Under the pieces are notes generated by a model. It did no database searches and was not told the origin of the DNA. It saw only the letters and a program-made list of their open reading frames with translations. Shown in pieces: positions 15,301 through 25,500 of a DNA stretch of 51,701 nucleotides. Positions within the stretch are counted from its first letter, which is position 1. The number at the start of each line of letters is the position of its first letter. The position numbers and the translations under genes were made by a program. This DNA is from Verrucomicrobiota bacterium (GTDB lineage: Bacteria > Verrucomicrobiota > Verrucomicrobiia > Limisphaerales > CAIMTB01), in the NCBI GenBank assembly GCA_963205105.1, contig CAUJJW010000411.1, forward strand, positions 1 through 51,701, read 5' to 3'.

Positions 15301-18300
15301 CAGGCCGCGGTCGAGAACGGCGGTGGCCATGCCGGCGATCCGCGAGGTCTTGGTCACCGCGAGGGCCTGGGCTGGACCGCCCGTGGGTGGCGGAGGCAGT
15401 TCGGCGACGATGCGGGCGGCATCCTCCTGATCATTGCCGCTGGAAGGGTAGAGCCCTCGGATCAAGGGGGTGAGGGTGAGCACGCTACCGGGGCGGACGA
15501 TTTCGGCTTTGGCGCCGGTTCCGGTGCCGAGAACCGAGGCCACGGGCGGATTCGCGGTATTGCTGAAATCGAACCCGGCGCCGCCGGAGATGACCGTGGC
15601 CAAGCCGAGCTTCAGGTTGCCTGCGTCGTCGAAGGGAGGAACGATGATTGGGGGATCGTAGGTCATCCCGGGTTGGGTTACCTGGATCGTGGATTCGTAC
15701 CCGGCACCCTTGTCGTTCATGAAGACGGCCAGGACCTTGCCGCTGCCGATTTGGAGACGGGCGCTGGCCTGGCGTCCCTGATTCGACGTGGCGATGGTGG
15801 GCGGGTCGATTTCCACCCAAACCTGCGAGGCCTCCGGCGGATTGCCATCGGGATAACCGCCGCCCGGGCTGATCACATCGACCTGCTGAACGCGGCCGGT
15901 GTTCGGTTCGAGGAGAACCTTGAGCGTCGCGCCGGAGCCGGGGACGCCGGGGGCGGTCTTGACGACCGCCTGGGGAATGGTGGTGACCTGCTGATTGCCG
16001 GTGCCGATATCGGTGATGCGCACGGCATGGACGCCGGTCTGGGGGTAATTCGTGGCCAGATTGGGCGGGGGCATGACCGGCAGGAAATTCTGGAACGGGT
16101 AGGTGGTGACGAACCGGCTGCCGATGATGGCCTTCATATTGCCCCGGGGGGACCAGTAGCCCCAACGACTCGCGGTGGATGGATCGTTGCGATTTGCGTT
16201 GGGGGGAGCACTGGCCGGGATGGGGAAGTTGATGCCGGATTCCTGCAGGGGATTCCAGACGACCTGCGGGCGGGCGGCCTGGGTGAGATCAGGACCCAGG
16301 GTGAGCGGTTGGTAATGATGGGGCATCAACGCGGTGACTGTGTCGGTGGCGTTGGCCGTCAAGGCGGAGGCGGAGGCATCGCCGGCGGCCACGAAGGGAT
16401 TGCGGACGCTCTGATCGTAGGTGGTGGAGACCGTGGTCATGTTGTCGGCGGCGTAGGAAATCCGGGTGCCGATCACGAAATTGAAGGCGTATTGGCCCAT
16501 GGTTTCGGCCCAGGTGCGGGCTGCGGCGACCCGGACGGACTCAGCGTCGACGGGCACCTCGGTGTGGTAGTAGCTCATGACGGGAACGGCACCGACCACG
16601 AACCAGTTCTTGCCGGTCTCTTTGAACTCGAGAAAGAAGTACGGATTGCCGAAGGCATCGGTGCCGTTGTTCTCCGGTGCTCCGGTTCCGCCCGCGCCGA
16701 GGGTCACCGGCTGAACGGTGCTCGTTCGGTAGAAGAGGGCGATGTAGGTGTGGTTGTGCTGCGCTCCCGGTGGGTTGAATCCGCCGGGCGCACCGGTCGC
16801 ATCGGGGTAGAACGGCGGTTCGGCGTGGTGCCATTGGTGGGGATTGTTGTGGTCGCCGTAAAGAAGCACGTAGCTGACATCCTGAACACCGGGCACCGGC
16901 CAGGGACCACCGGGGACCACCTTGGCGTCGGTGCCGAGGTTGTTGTCGATCCGGTCGGGAAGGTTCTGGCGGATGAGATTGTAGAAGACCTGGTACCGGT
17001 TGTTGTGGGTTTCGCAGGCGACGAAGGGCGAACCCTGGGCCACCGTCATCTTGAGGTAATTGCCCTGTCCGGGCTGGTTGAAGGCGGTGCGGCGGTAACG
17101 GTTGGTTTCGTAACCGGTCGCGCCGCGATGGGTGCCTTCCCAGATCAGGTCGGCATCCCAGTCCCCCATGCGATCGACCAGGATGGCGTAGGGCGTCTGG
17201 TCCCTGGAGGAAAGCGATGGGTCCCAAACGGGGTACGGAAACGGATCGAATTGTCCGGCGGTTTCGGTCGCATTCCAGGCGCCGTTCTGGACGAGCTGAT
17301 CCGGCTTCAGGTTGCTGGGCACCAGCAGAAGTGTTTCGAGCGGACGGGTGCGTTGGTAGAACCAGGATTCCCTCCAGGAGTCCGGGGTATCGCCGGAACT
17401 CACCCGGTCGGCGTATTGAACAAAGTAAGGATTCGGAAGGGAGATGTTGGGGCCGCGTACGATGCGCTTTTCGCTCCAGTAACCCGCGTCGGCTGAGAAT
17501 TCACTCAAGGGTTTTGACCGATAGCCGAAGGCGCCGGCGGGCCAGGAGCTGTGAATGCGCAGCGGGTTGATGTAGAGCGGCTGCTGGTCGAGTCGGAGCG
17601 GTTGCCAGGAACCGTAGGCGGAGGACCAGGTCTGGCCCACTGGTGGTTCGTTGGTGCCTGGCGACGGGAACCGGTAGGAGAACAAGTCCCAGGCCTGGTT
17701 GGTGTCGTAGGTGCCAGTCACCGGGTGGCCGGCGGAAATGCCGGGCGGCGGTGTTCCGTCCGCCCAAAGGAACCATCCCATCCAGGACCGACGCGCCAGG
17801 CGACGTCCCGTTTGGGCGAGGGTATCGAGCAGGTCCTGAGTCGCCGCCACCCGGGAGCTTCCAGCGACGCCCGGGTATTTGCTCAGATTGGGCACGGCGT
17901 TGGTCGAACTCACGCCGGGTGGCTGCAACCGCACGTAAGTCTCGGCCAGCCCGGGAAGACCGTTCCAGTAGCTGGAGCCCACCTGGGTGCCGACCAGGAT
18001 CTGCACGGAGGGTGCGGCGCCCAGTTCCGGGTGGACCGGCGGGTACGGAACGTTCACCAGGAGCCGGTAAAACTGGGTGGGCCGGTCGAACTCGAAATGT
18101 TGGGCGTAGACCCGATAGTCCGGCTGTTCCGAAACCAGGTAAGGCGTGCCGGCCACTTCACTTCCCGGATCGGACTCGGACAGTTCCTCCGAGATGTGAA
18201 CCCGGTACGCGACCTCGCCCAAGGCTGCCTTGCCCACGGGATACGTCATGACGGCAAGGTTTCCGTCCGTCTCCAGCGCGATGGCTCGGGGCATGGACAC

Positions 18301-18528
18301 CGGGTCGACGGGCGAACTGCCGAAGGCAAACTCCAGGGCGTTGATCACGCCGTCGCCATCGGGATCGGCCAGGGGCAGGGAGTTCGGGGCCTCCAGGTTG
18401 TAGGTTCTGGCCCACTCGCGCAGGGTGGCTGCGTCCGTGCGCGGCTCGATCGACAACCCGAGCGAGAAGGTAAGGCCAAGGAGCGCAAGGGCGCGGGGCA
18501 CGGCTGGGAGGGGCAGGCGTCGGATCAT
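12361..18528 (-). CDS. Giant secreted GH81 endo-beta-1,3-glucanase with an inserted repeat domain
   Basis: This 2055-aa protein has a signal peptide (PRALALLGLTFSLGLSIEP) and a calcium-type DPDGDGVINALEFAFGSSP motif near residue 55. A GH81 N-terminal beta domain covers residues about 180-840 and ends in the diagnostic LMPHHYQPLTLG and RGNMKAIIGSRFVTTYP. Residues about 845-1330 form a repeat region with at least eight degenerate units of the form G-x-G-Y/W (SPGGGYPDG, NDKGAGYES, TDPGAGWKDG, LQPGAGYVGP). The (alpha/alpha)6 catalytic part resumes from about 1370. Expected catalytic residues are present: the Asp of DQWNDQHYFFGYYLG near 1576 and the Glu pair of NENSAWEGIQAW near 1708, plus FDAWNGHSWATG. 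It should cleave beta-1,3-glucan (laminarin, callose, curdlan) outside the cell. Its promoter is the conserved element at 18633-18660. Confidence 0.88.
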   Translation of the reverse strand: MIRRLPLPAVPRALALLGLTFSLGLSIEPRTDAATLREWARTYNLEAPNSLPLADPDGDGVINALEFAFGSSPVDPVSMPRAIALETDGNLAVMTYPVGKAALGEVAYRVHISEELSESDPGSEVAGTPYLVSEQPDYRVYAQHFEFDRPTQFYRLLVNVPYPPVHPELGAAPSVQILVGTQVGSSYWNGLPGLAETYVRLQPPGVSSTNAVPNLSKYPGVAGSSRVAATQDLLDTLAQTGRRLARRSWMGWFLWADGTPPPGISAGHPVTGTYDTNQAWDLFSYRFPSPGTNEPPVGQTWSSAYGSWQPLRLDQQPLYINPLRIHSSWPAGAFGYRSKPLSEFSADAGYWSEKRIVRGPNISLPNPYFVQYADRVSSGDTPDSWRESWFYQRTRPLETLLLVPSNLKPDQLVQNGAWNATETAGQFDPFPYPVWDPSLSSRDQTPYAILVDRMGDWDADLIWEGTHRGATGYETNRYRRTAFNQPGQGNYLKMTVAQGSPFVACETHNNRYQVFYNLIRQNLPDRIDNNLGTDAKVVPGGPWPVPGVQDVSYVLLYGDHNNPHQWHHAEPPFYPDATGAPGGFNPPGAQHNHTYIALFYRTSTVQPVTLGAGGTGAPENNGTDAFGNPYFFLEFKETGKNWFVVGAVPVMSYYHTEVPVDAESVRVAAARTWAETMGQYAFNFVIGTRISYAADNMTTVSTTYDQSVRNPFVAAGDASASALTANATDTVTALMPHHYQPLTLGPDLTQAARPQVVWNPLQESGINFPIPASAPPNANRNDPSTASRWGYWSPRGNMKAIIGSRFVTTYPFQNFLPVMPPPNLATNYPQTGVHAVRITDIGTGNQQVTTIPQAVVKTAPGVPGSGATLKVLLEPNTGRVQQVDVISPGGGYPDGNPPEASQVWVEIDPPTIATSNQGRQASARLQIGSGKVLAVFMNDKGAGYESTIQVTQPGMTYDPPIIVPPFDDAGNLKLGLATVISGGAGFDFSNTANPPVASVLGTGTGAKAEIVRPGSVLTLTPLIRGLYPSSGNDQEDAARIVAELPPPPTGGPAQALAVTKTSRIAGMATAVLDRGLYASAPTATITNAAGELIQLSLNFGAGQVIDVYDASPTAPMLGHPQPVVFTGGNPTRPANILVYGTFGIDSVEPVAPLVDGYTEPQVLRFSGGDILTSDIRPPKLRFTIRPDGTIDPASLAITDPGAGWKDGGNFQIVGGKGEDAQVLPIIGTDGEFLAVKVLRSGNNYPSNVFTRINGGSRTAAQLQVRVVEGRIVAVDVLQPGAGYVGPDVFFSSAPNGDPAAQPAKGDNAMVVFGVDANGGVAFPNLANAGANYLPGTENGPLPNSPATSLRFGVPTPFAKPAAQASGWVANVLSQNVSVAQVMYDSLIVEHAGLGTASERPFGGSFGGNSGPDGYGLGNQLSAATKLTGILYNVQQHYAGLGLDLPDVVPSNFAINSGMTAPSAYEWPIYFNHQPFLSLSGALETWVQALQRTLSLFHQKTPYSNNPAASDWTMQYYSQYDQAAGRVLINPSGTIPVNSVMSSVFNPPAIPDDENKEKQGLSRWQPGMLWSGFGASDQWNDQHYFFGYYLGTAGLLAILDRSWETAPSTRPSTLWADPDQAGTAIDQWMLTLANDPDNPALQQSLYTNPSMTYQKMAFFDAWNGHSWATGLAPGPSGAVDDGTFGPLSPWSSWRSHGTGDAGYDDQNENSAWEGIQAWSAIILWGGGTDRRAVVDLGMYLHANGNAASDLYFHDKNYNLARSAQNAYSWVPVTTTASSNIGRNGGNDGIPANTGFVETAPEAFYTAPEAFGGAASSGASILHKGSPSMNNYFYAFPTGSKFIQSFPPAPWTLGMVRNSDYMRRWAGAMMRPEWRAARDSSLYQAADWLALAMASAVSGVPYNPGDEPYPLTGTTPATNAPAPYAGRLWSSWVTPDGAAGAQSARNPTFKPLDVLNFFHTLEEYGTPDWTYIARATDANGAPDNNSIVFTAAFTKPIDAKTVRTTFVAMNPGWTPRYATFHRLTPNGGFTTTPVLPDMPLSIAPKRLRVLTHDFAVQ

Positions 18529-18632
18529 GATGCGATGAAATGAGGGCGTGGCAGGGGGCCCAACTCAGGCGGGAGGCAGATTCGGCGACTGGAAGTCGTC
18601 GATGCCTCCCCCACAGGAGCAACCCTTCCTGT

Positions 18633-18660
18633 ACTACCCGAAAAGCCGGGGAAGGTTACC
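18633..18660 (-). promoter_or_regulatory. Conserved ECF-type promoter C (GH81 gene)
   Basis: On the minus strand GGTAACC (18660-18654) is followed by 14 nt starting TTCCCC and then GGGTAGT (18639-18633), against consensus CGGTAAG. The -35 block is perfect and the -10 keeps the GGTA core. The GH81 start codon is 104 nt downstream. Confidence 0.65.
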
Positions 18661-18693
18661 GGGCTTTATCGAGTCGACGGAAACTTGAAGAAG

Positions 18694-19563
18694 TCACTCC
18701 AACCAAACCCGTGCCCGGAAGAAGGCGGGGGCGTTGGTGCCGCTGGGTTCGAGATAGGTTACGAACTGGCCGTTGGCCGGAATTCGGCTGTGGTTGGGAA
18801 CGGGAGTCCAGGGTCCACGGGTCGGATCCAATGCGGACTCCAGGGCGTAGTACCTCGTTCGCGCCTCGAAGCCGGCTCCGATAGCGGGCAGTGCTCGGAA
18901 AGCCACTTGAAGATTGGCCCCGTCGTGGGTGAGTGCGAGGCGAAACACATCGCCGGGGTCCCTGGGCTGGGTGCCGGCGAAATACTCGGCACGATCCGAA
19001 GCACCATCACCATCGGAGTCGCGCCCGAGATTGGATCCGGTGGTTCCAAACGTGGCCAACTCCCAATTCTCCGGAACACCATCGCCGTTGGTGTCGACCC
19101 CCGCTCCGAAATCGAGGCGCAAGGCCACGCCGGGTTCGGTCACGGAATGGACTGCCTGGTGGGCAATGCCGGTGGCGGTCCGGACGGTGATCACCACCGA
19201 CTCACCGAGGGCCGCCTGGGTGGAGGAGACATCCGCCGGCTTGGCCACGGGAATGCGCAGCGAATAGTAGAAATCGCCGTTGGCCGAACGGGAGCCCATG
19301 CGATAGGAGGCCAGGATCGGGCCGAAGGCGGTGCGACGTGCCTCGATGGTGACTCCGGTGTTGGTGCGGGTGACGGGACGTCCGTCGATGGTGATGGTGC
19401 CGTAGAGGAGGTGGTCGGGGATGGGGACGGCCGCTGGGGCGCTGGCTATCACAGAGAGCAGGAGGAACGCTCCCAGGAGGCCTCGCAATCCGAGCGAGGC
19501 CAGCGACCGGGCGGGGTGATCCGTGATCGTTGCGAGCGGAGGATGATTGAAACGTGTGTTCAT
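18694..19563 (-). CDS. Secreted protein with Asp-rich repeat and FFRxR C-terminal module
   Basis: This 289-aa protein is the last gene of the giant-protein operon, starting 31 nt after the giant gene's stop. The signal peptide is GLLGAFLLLSVIASAPAA. Residues about 45-135 form a beta-rich domain (LYGTITIDGRPVTRTNTGV, then NGDFYYSLRIPV) like a carboxypeptidase-regulatory or transthyretin-like fold. Next comes a TSP3/dockerin-like calcium segment (DTNGDGVPENWELA ... DSDGDGASDRAEYFAGT, residues about 165-205). The C-terminus (YYALESALDPTRGPWTPVP ... FFRARVWLE) is the shared export-protein tail. No enzyme signature is seen. A structural or accessory partner of the giant protein is the simplest idea, from context only. 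Confidence 0.75.
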   Translation of the reverse strand: MNTRFNHPPLATITDHPARSLASLGLRGLLGAFLLLSVIASAPAAVPIPDHLLYGTITIDGRPVTRTNTGVTIEARRTAFGPILASYRMGSRSANGDFYYSLRIPVAKPADVSSTQAALGESVVITVRTATGIAHQAVHSVTEPGVALRLDFGAGVDTNGDGVPENWELATFGTTGSNLGRDSDGDGASDRAEYFAGTQPRDPGDVFRLALTHDGANLQVAFRALPAIGAGFEARTRYYALESALDPTRGPWTPVPNHSRIPANGQFVTYLEPSGTNAPAFFRARVWLE

Positions 19564-19594
19564 GCGCGTCGAGTGTGCGGTGACGTTCGCGAGT

Positions 19595-22500
19595 TTAGTT
19601 CCCGCTCACGGAATAGGTTTGGAAGTACAACTTGATGTCGTCGACCGACTGAATGAAGAGGTCGAGACCCTTCGTGTAGTCTTCGAGCAGATAGGCGCCC
19701 GGGATGATGAGCACCCATTGGGTGTTCCAGACGGAACGGCCGATGAGGCGGGTGCTTTCGTTGAATTGGTCGAGGTCGAACTCGGCGTCCTGGTAGGCAC
19801 GGAATGCCGAGTGCCGCCGGATTGAGGCGAAAGAACCGTCGGGCGACGGGTCGATGGGCGGTGTGGCCGGATTCGACAAGCTGGCTGTGCCCAGGGGGAA
19901 GGGCACAGGAATGCGCTGATCGATGACCTGCCAGTCACGCACGGTGAAGTCGTCGGCTTCGGCGCTGCGGAGGCGGTCCACGCCGACGGGGACGAGGTAG
20001 ACGCGCGGTTTCCTGGCGAGATCGGCGGCGTCGTAATTGGAGAACCACACGGCGACGGACTTGATGCGGGTGGAGTACTCGGACGGGTCGTAGCTGGAGT
20101 CGAGCGGTCCGAGGGGTTGGCCGAAGAAATTCTGGCCCGCGGTTACGGTGGTGCCGAAGCGAAGGACGATGCCGGGCTGGGGACCGGCGGATTCGGGAGC
20201 GAATGGACGGCAGTAGCGTCGGAACTCCGCGACGTCCCAAAGGTTGCTGACGAGGCTGGATTGGAGCAGCAGGCGCCAATTGTCGTCGGAACTGTACACG
20301 TTGGTTCCGTCGACCGAGGGCAGGACGCGGAAGGCCTCGGACCGAAGGGAAAAGCGGGAGTCCTCGGGGCGATCATTGTTGAGACCGAGTTGGCCTCGGA
20401 GAACGTCGAAATTCTGGCGCATGCGGCCCAGGATGCTGGCGAGGCCGACACGGCCGACGACGGGTTCATCGTTGACGAGTTCGCCGAGGCTGCGTTCGCG
20501 CAGGATATCGGGGGCAAAGGTTCCGCCGGCGCCGTTGGCGGTGCCGAGATTGAGTTCGTAATCGTAGGCGGCGGCGGCGAGGTGGACGTAGCGGGCGGCG
20601 ATTTCGAATTGGGCGTCGTATTTCTGGAGGGAATCGTCGCGGAAAATGCGCAGGCCGAGGTCTCGGTAGCGTGCCGCCTGAATACTGCCCGCGGTGACTT
20701 TGCGGAAGTTGGTGCGTTGGACGAGGAGCCGCTGGCCTTGTGCGAGAATGGACTCGACGTTGCGGGCGGCCTGAAGGATGGCCTGGTTGGCATTGAACAG
20801 CTCGAGGCGGTGGGAGGCTTCGTCGCGGACGAGGACTTCGAGCTCTTTGAGGCGCTCGGCGACCTCGAAGTCCTGTTGATTGGTTTCGACCTGGAGTTCG
20901 ATGCCGAGTTCGGTTTCCTCCTTGGCGAGTTCGAGAAAATTCTCAGCGATCTCGGCGCCGTGGGCGATGGCTGTGGGTCCCGCTTCGGCGAAGGTGGAGG
21001 CGACGTAGATGCTGGCAATGATTGGGGCGAAGACGTCGTTTGCGAGACCGACCACGGTGGGGACGGCATGGACGAGTCCGGCGACCGCGCTTTGGAAGGT
21101 GGTGGCGACGCCGTGGGAGACGATCTTGGTAGTTTGGGCGGCGGTGAGAGCGACGTTGTAGACGGTGTTTAGCCCGACCTTGGCGTCGGCCAAGCCCAGT
21201 TGCTCGCGGCGCAGTCCGTAGCGCAGTTCGAGGAGCTTGGCGTGTTCTTCGATTTCGCTGACCTGATTCTGGTAGGCCGTGAGCGACTGGCGCAACTGGG
21301 CCTGGGCGAGAACGAGTTCTCGCAGGGCACCCTGGAGGCTGCCTTCGGCCCGACGCTGGCCCCAGGATGGGGGAGTTTCGAACGTGTAAGCACCTGGGTG
21401 GATGGGGTACTCGACCCGGGTATCGGGCACTTTGGACGGGTCCAGTGCATCGAGCGTGGTCTGGGAGAACTGGGCGGCGAAATTGCCCTTGATGTTCACC
21501 GCGATGGCTTGGAGATCGTTGAACTTGGAACTCAGATCGGTGAAGCCCTCACCCCGCGGGTTGTTTTGTGCCGTGACATCGACGGTCGGAACATACATCC
21601 AGTGCAGCAGGTCGGGTCCCTGGTAGCCGGAGGGGTAGGTGCCGCCGGGGCCGATGTCACCCGAGTAGGGATAACCGTAGATTTGGATCAGGTCCCCGAG
21701 ATAGGCGGATTCCTGGGTGGCCACCGATACCGAGAAGTCGGAGACCGAATTCTGCTGTTTCCTCAGCTCGCTGCTGAGCACGGTGGCGCGGTTGAAGGTG
21801 ACCTCGGCGTTTTGCAGGGCCTTCAGGGCGCGCTGGTAGATCTGATCAAAGTGGGAATTCCTCTGGAAACCGATGCGTACCAGGTCTGGATCGATGTCGA
21901 ACGGAACCACGCCGTTGGCGAACCCAAGCGGGTTGAGTCCGGCATTGGCCTGATCGAGAAGGTTCACGATGGAGGCAGCCTCGGTCACGATCTGCATGAG
22001 TTCGCCGACCGTGGTGCGATCGACCTTCTGGATGCCGACGTGATCAGCGGGATCGACGGTGGGGAGAATGGCGTTGCCGGTGACCCAGTCGAAGTAGGCA
22101 CCCTGGGCTGCACGGCGAGCCCACCCCGTGACACTCCATGCGCGGTCGCGTTGGGAGTCGGGAAAGCCCTGGAGTTGGGCGACGGGGTCGTCGGTGTATC
22201 CGAGGCGATGGGTGCGGTTGACGATTTCGGCGCCGGTGCGTGCGCGGGCAGCTGCGGCGCTGGCGAAGCGGCGTTCGTCCTGGTAGTTCACCTGGATGGG
22301 CACTCCGGCGACGAGGGTGTCCTCGGGGCGGGGCGTCCAGACGAAGTTGGTGTGGCGCAGGAGGTCGTAGTAGGTGGTGAGTGCCGAGAGATAATGCCCC
22401 CAGGCATCGCCGTGTCCCTGCGGGAACAGGATCCTGGCGTCGCCTGCGTTGATGAAGCCGTCGCTGTTTTGATCGGGGATGCCGTACTTGGCGACGTACG

Positions 22501-25500
22501 CGGTCTCGCCCTCGTTGCCCGTGAAGTTCCAGAACAGGCGATTGTAGACCGGGGCGGCCCCGACGCCGGCGAAGGTGTCGTCACGGCCGCGGAGCATGGC
22601 GAGTTCCTCCTCGAGCAGGGAGCCCATCTGGTTCTGAAACGCGAACACCGACGAGGACATGCTGCCCAGCGCGGTGGAGTCGGTGGTGAGCCCGATGGTG
22701 GGATCGGCCGAATCGGCGAAGGCCTCGTTGCCATGGAGGAGATAGAGGTCGGCGATGTTGCCGGCCGCGAGCAGCAGGGCCTTGTCGGCGGGTTCGTAGG
22801 CGACCGCCGGGGTGCCGTCGATGCTGAGGCCGCGTCCGCGATTCAAGACGGTGGTGTAGATCTCGATGAGCCCGAAGTTGTCGGTGGTCGCCGGGTTCAG
22901 GGCGACGTCCCCTTCGTAACGCGGCCCCGCCTCGGCGATGGTGCTGGCGAGGGTGTTGACCTGATTGTTGTCGAAATCACTGCCGCGCTGCGCGAAGAGG
23001 TTGATGCCGCCGAGGACGCGTTTGATCCAGCCGGGCACCAGCATGGCGCGAGGTGCATTGGCCGTGGCCGACGGGTCACCGATCCAACCGCTCCAGTTGG
23101 TTTGACCCTCGGGGGTGACCTCGCCGTAGCGCATGATGTACCAGACGTCGGACAACGTGAGCAAACCGGAGAGGGCACCGGAGCCAAGCGTCAGATCATT
23201 CACGCCACGGCCGGAGGCGGGATCCGTGGGGTAGGGGACCCAGTTCCGGGCATCGGTGATGTCGCCCTTGGCGTCGGTCAGCGGAACGGCGGTGGGATCG
23301 AATCCGGCGCCATCCACCTGGTACAGCCACTGAAAGACGAAGCCATCGGGTTGGCCCGCGAAGTCGGCGTTGTGCCGCAGGGTGACCCGTTCATCGAGCA
23401 CGTTGTCCGGCTGAATGTTCGCGAGGGATCCGCGAGCGAGCAGGTCATCGACGCGGATGACATGGAGGCTGACCGGGAGACCGGAGAGGGTGGGATCGTT
23501 GTTTTCGGCGACGACGACATAGCCGCTGGAGGGGTTCCTGGGAGGCCCGCTGGTGCTCCACACGACGCCGTCCAGCAGGGTGCCGGCGTTGGTTCGGGAG
23601 GAGCTGTCTGCGGCGATGGAACCTGTCAGTTCATCGAAGCGCCACAGACCGACGAGACCGGGTTCGATTCCCGTGAGACGGCTCAGTTTGTTGGCCTTAA
23701 TTTCAGCGGCGGAACGGGCGTAGTTCCAAACACGGAGGTCGGAAACGCTACCGACAAAAGGACCCGCCTGGGGGCCGTAGTCGGAGTAATCGCCGAGGGA
23801 AACGTCGGCACCTGGGTGGACCTCTCCCGGGCCGATGAGGCCGACATGCACGAGGGTGCCGTTCAGGTACAGTTGAGGCTGGCGGTCATTGAACACGACC
23901 GCGACATGCTGCCAGCCCACGAGGTTGGTGGCGTAGACCAGGATCGGAGCGAAGAGCCAGTCTCCCTGGAGGGCGACGGTCACGCCGTTGGTGCCGACGG
24001 AGATGCCGGCGCCTGTGGAACCCGGGCCGTAGGCCTTTGCGCCCTGGAGGGGAAACACCGCGAAGCTTTGGCCGGTATGGGAGTCATTGGCATCGGTGCG
24101 CTCGCGTTGGAGGGAGATGGCGGTTTCCGGCAGGACCCAGAGTTCCATGGTGAACGTATTGGTCACGTCACCGAACACGGGCCCGACACGCATTGCGGCG
24201 GTATTGGTCCTGATTTGTATCGCGCTGGCGGGTGGGGCGGGCGGGGTCAGCAGGGGTTGGCTGACGCTCAGCGCTTTGGCGCCCAAGAGAGTCTCCCGAA
24301 CGATGTTGGTCGCGGTGAGGCCATTGGTGGTGACGACCTGGGTGGTGAGGCCGACCAGCAGGGATTCATCGGGAAGCCCATCCCCGGTGAGGTCGAGACG
24401 GTTGGGATTTCGGGTCACGGCATACAAGTCCTGGATGGCTGCCGCGAATTTGGGATCCTGGGACGGATCCATGCCCTGGATGACGAGGCTTTCGCGTTTG
24501 CTCATCACGTTGACGAGCGTGATCGGATTGGCTCCGTCGGAGGGCGTGACGACGAATCCCCGGAAGCCGAGCAACCGATTCCGAGGATCGTGGTAAAGGC
24601 GCACGCGCAGGTAGTAGGGAAGGTCCGGGAAGATTTCGGTGCCCGTTGAAGGGTCCACCTGACGGCGCACGGAAGCTGGGAAGGCGAAGTCTTCCTCGAG
24701 CTGGATCGTGCGGGCGCTCAATGGATCGAAGAGTCGCGCCGCGGCGCTCAGCGGTCGCGAACCGGTAGGGTCGCCGCTGTCGAAGATCACCTGGGCGCTG
24801 GCCATGTCGGTGATGTCAGGCAGGCCATCCGTGGCGGTGGTGAGCGATTGTCCGACGAGGAGAGCAGGCGTTTCCTGTGGCCAATAGATGACGTAAGAGA
24901 CGTCCATGGGCTGGCCGATGCTTCCGTTGTCGCGGTGGTCGAGCCAGGGAATGGGATCCCCTTCGATGCGTTCAGGAATGCCGTCGCGGTCGAGGTCGTA
25001 GAAGAAGCCCCTCTGGAGCGGATAGAAGAAACGAAGGACCACGAGGTCGTCCGAGCCGTCAATGCCGGCGGCTTTGGCATAGAATCGGCCGTGGACATCC
25101 TGCCAGGCGGGGCCCTGGACCACGGTATTCTGGGCGTTCATGAGGGGCAGGGCGGAGATGGGGATTGGGGGCTGGATCTCGCGTCCGGCGGTGCCCACGT
25201 AGCGGAAGGTGAAGGCAGTATTCTCGGCGACGACGGAGTAGACCTTCATGCGCCACTCGCCGCTCGTTGGATCGAGGTAGCGAAGAAGCACGAATGGATC
25301 CGATGCCTTCGGGGTGATCCTTGCGTTGAGGTCGTTGCGAAGGGCGTAGAGGGTTCCGTTGGAGAAAAGGGCGTGTTCCTCGTTGGGATTGAAGCCGGGG
25401 AGGTTGGGATTGGGCTGATCGTAGATGGCGCTTTGCGGAAAAGCTTGGGGCGAGAGGGGGCCGGAGCCGAGTTGGCTGGCGATGACGATGGACTCGGGAT

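Noticed and set aside
13273..17496. Plus-strand open frame of 1407 codons
   Set aside because: It is antisense to the GH81 gene. It reads as Gly/Arg/Val-rich sequence without domains and is explained by high GC at third positions of the real gene.
20117..24649. Plus-strand open frames of 351 and 1149 codons
   Set aside because: They are antisense to the giant protein gene, with no signal peptide or motif; the minus-strand frame has clear domains throughout.
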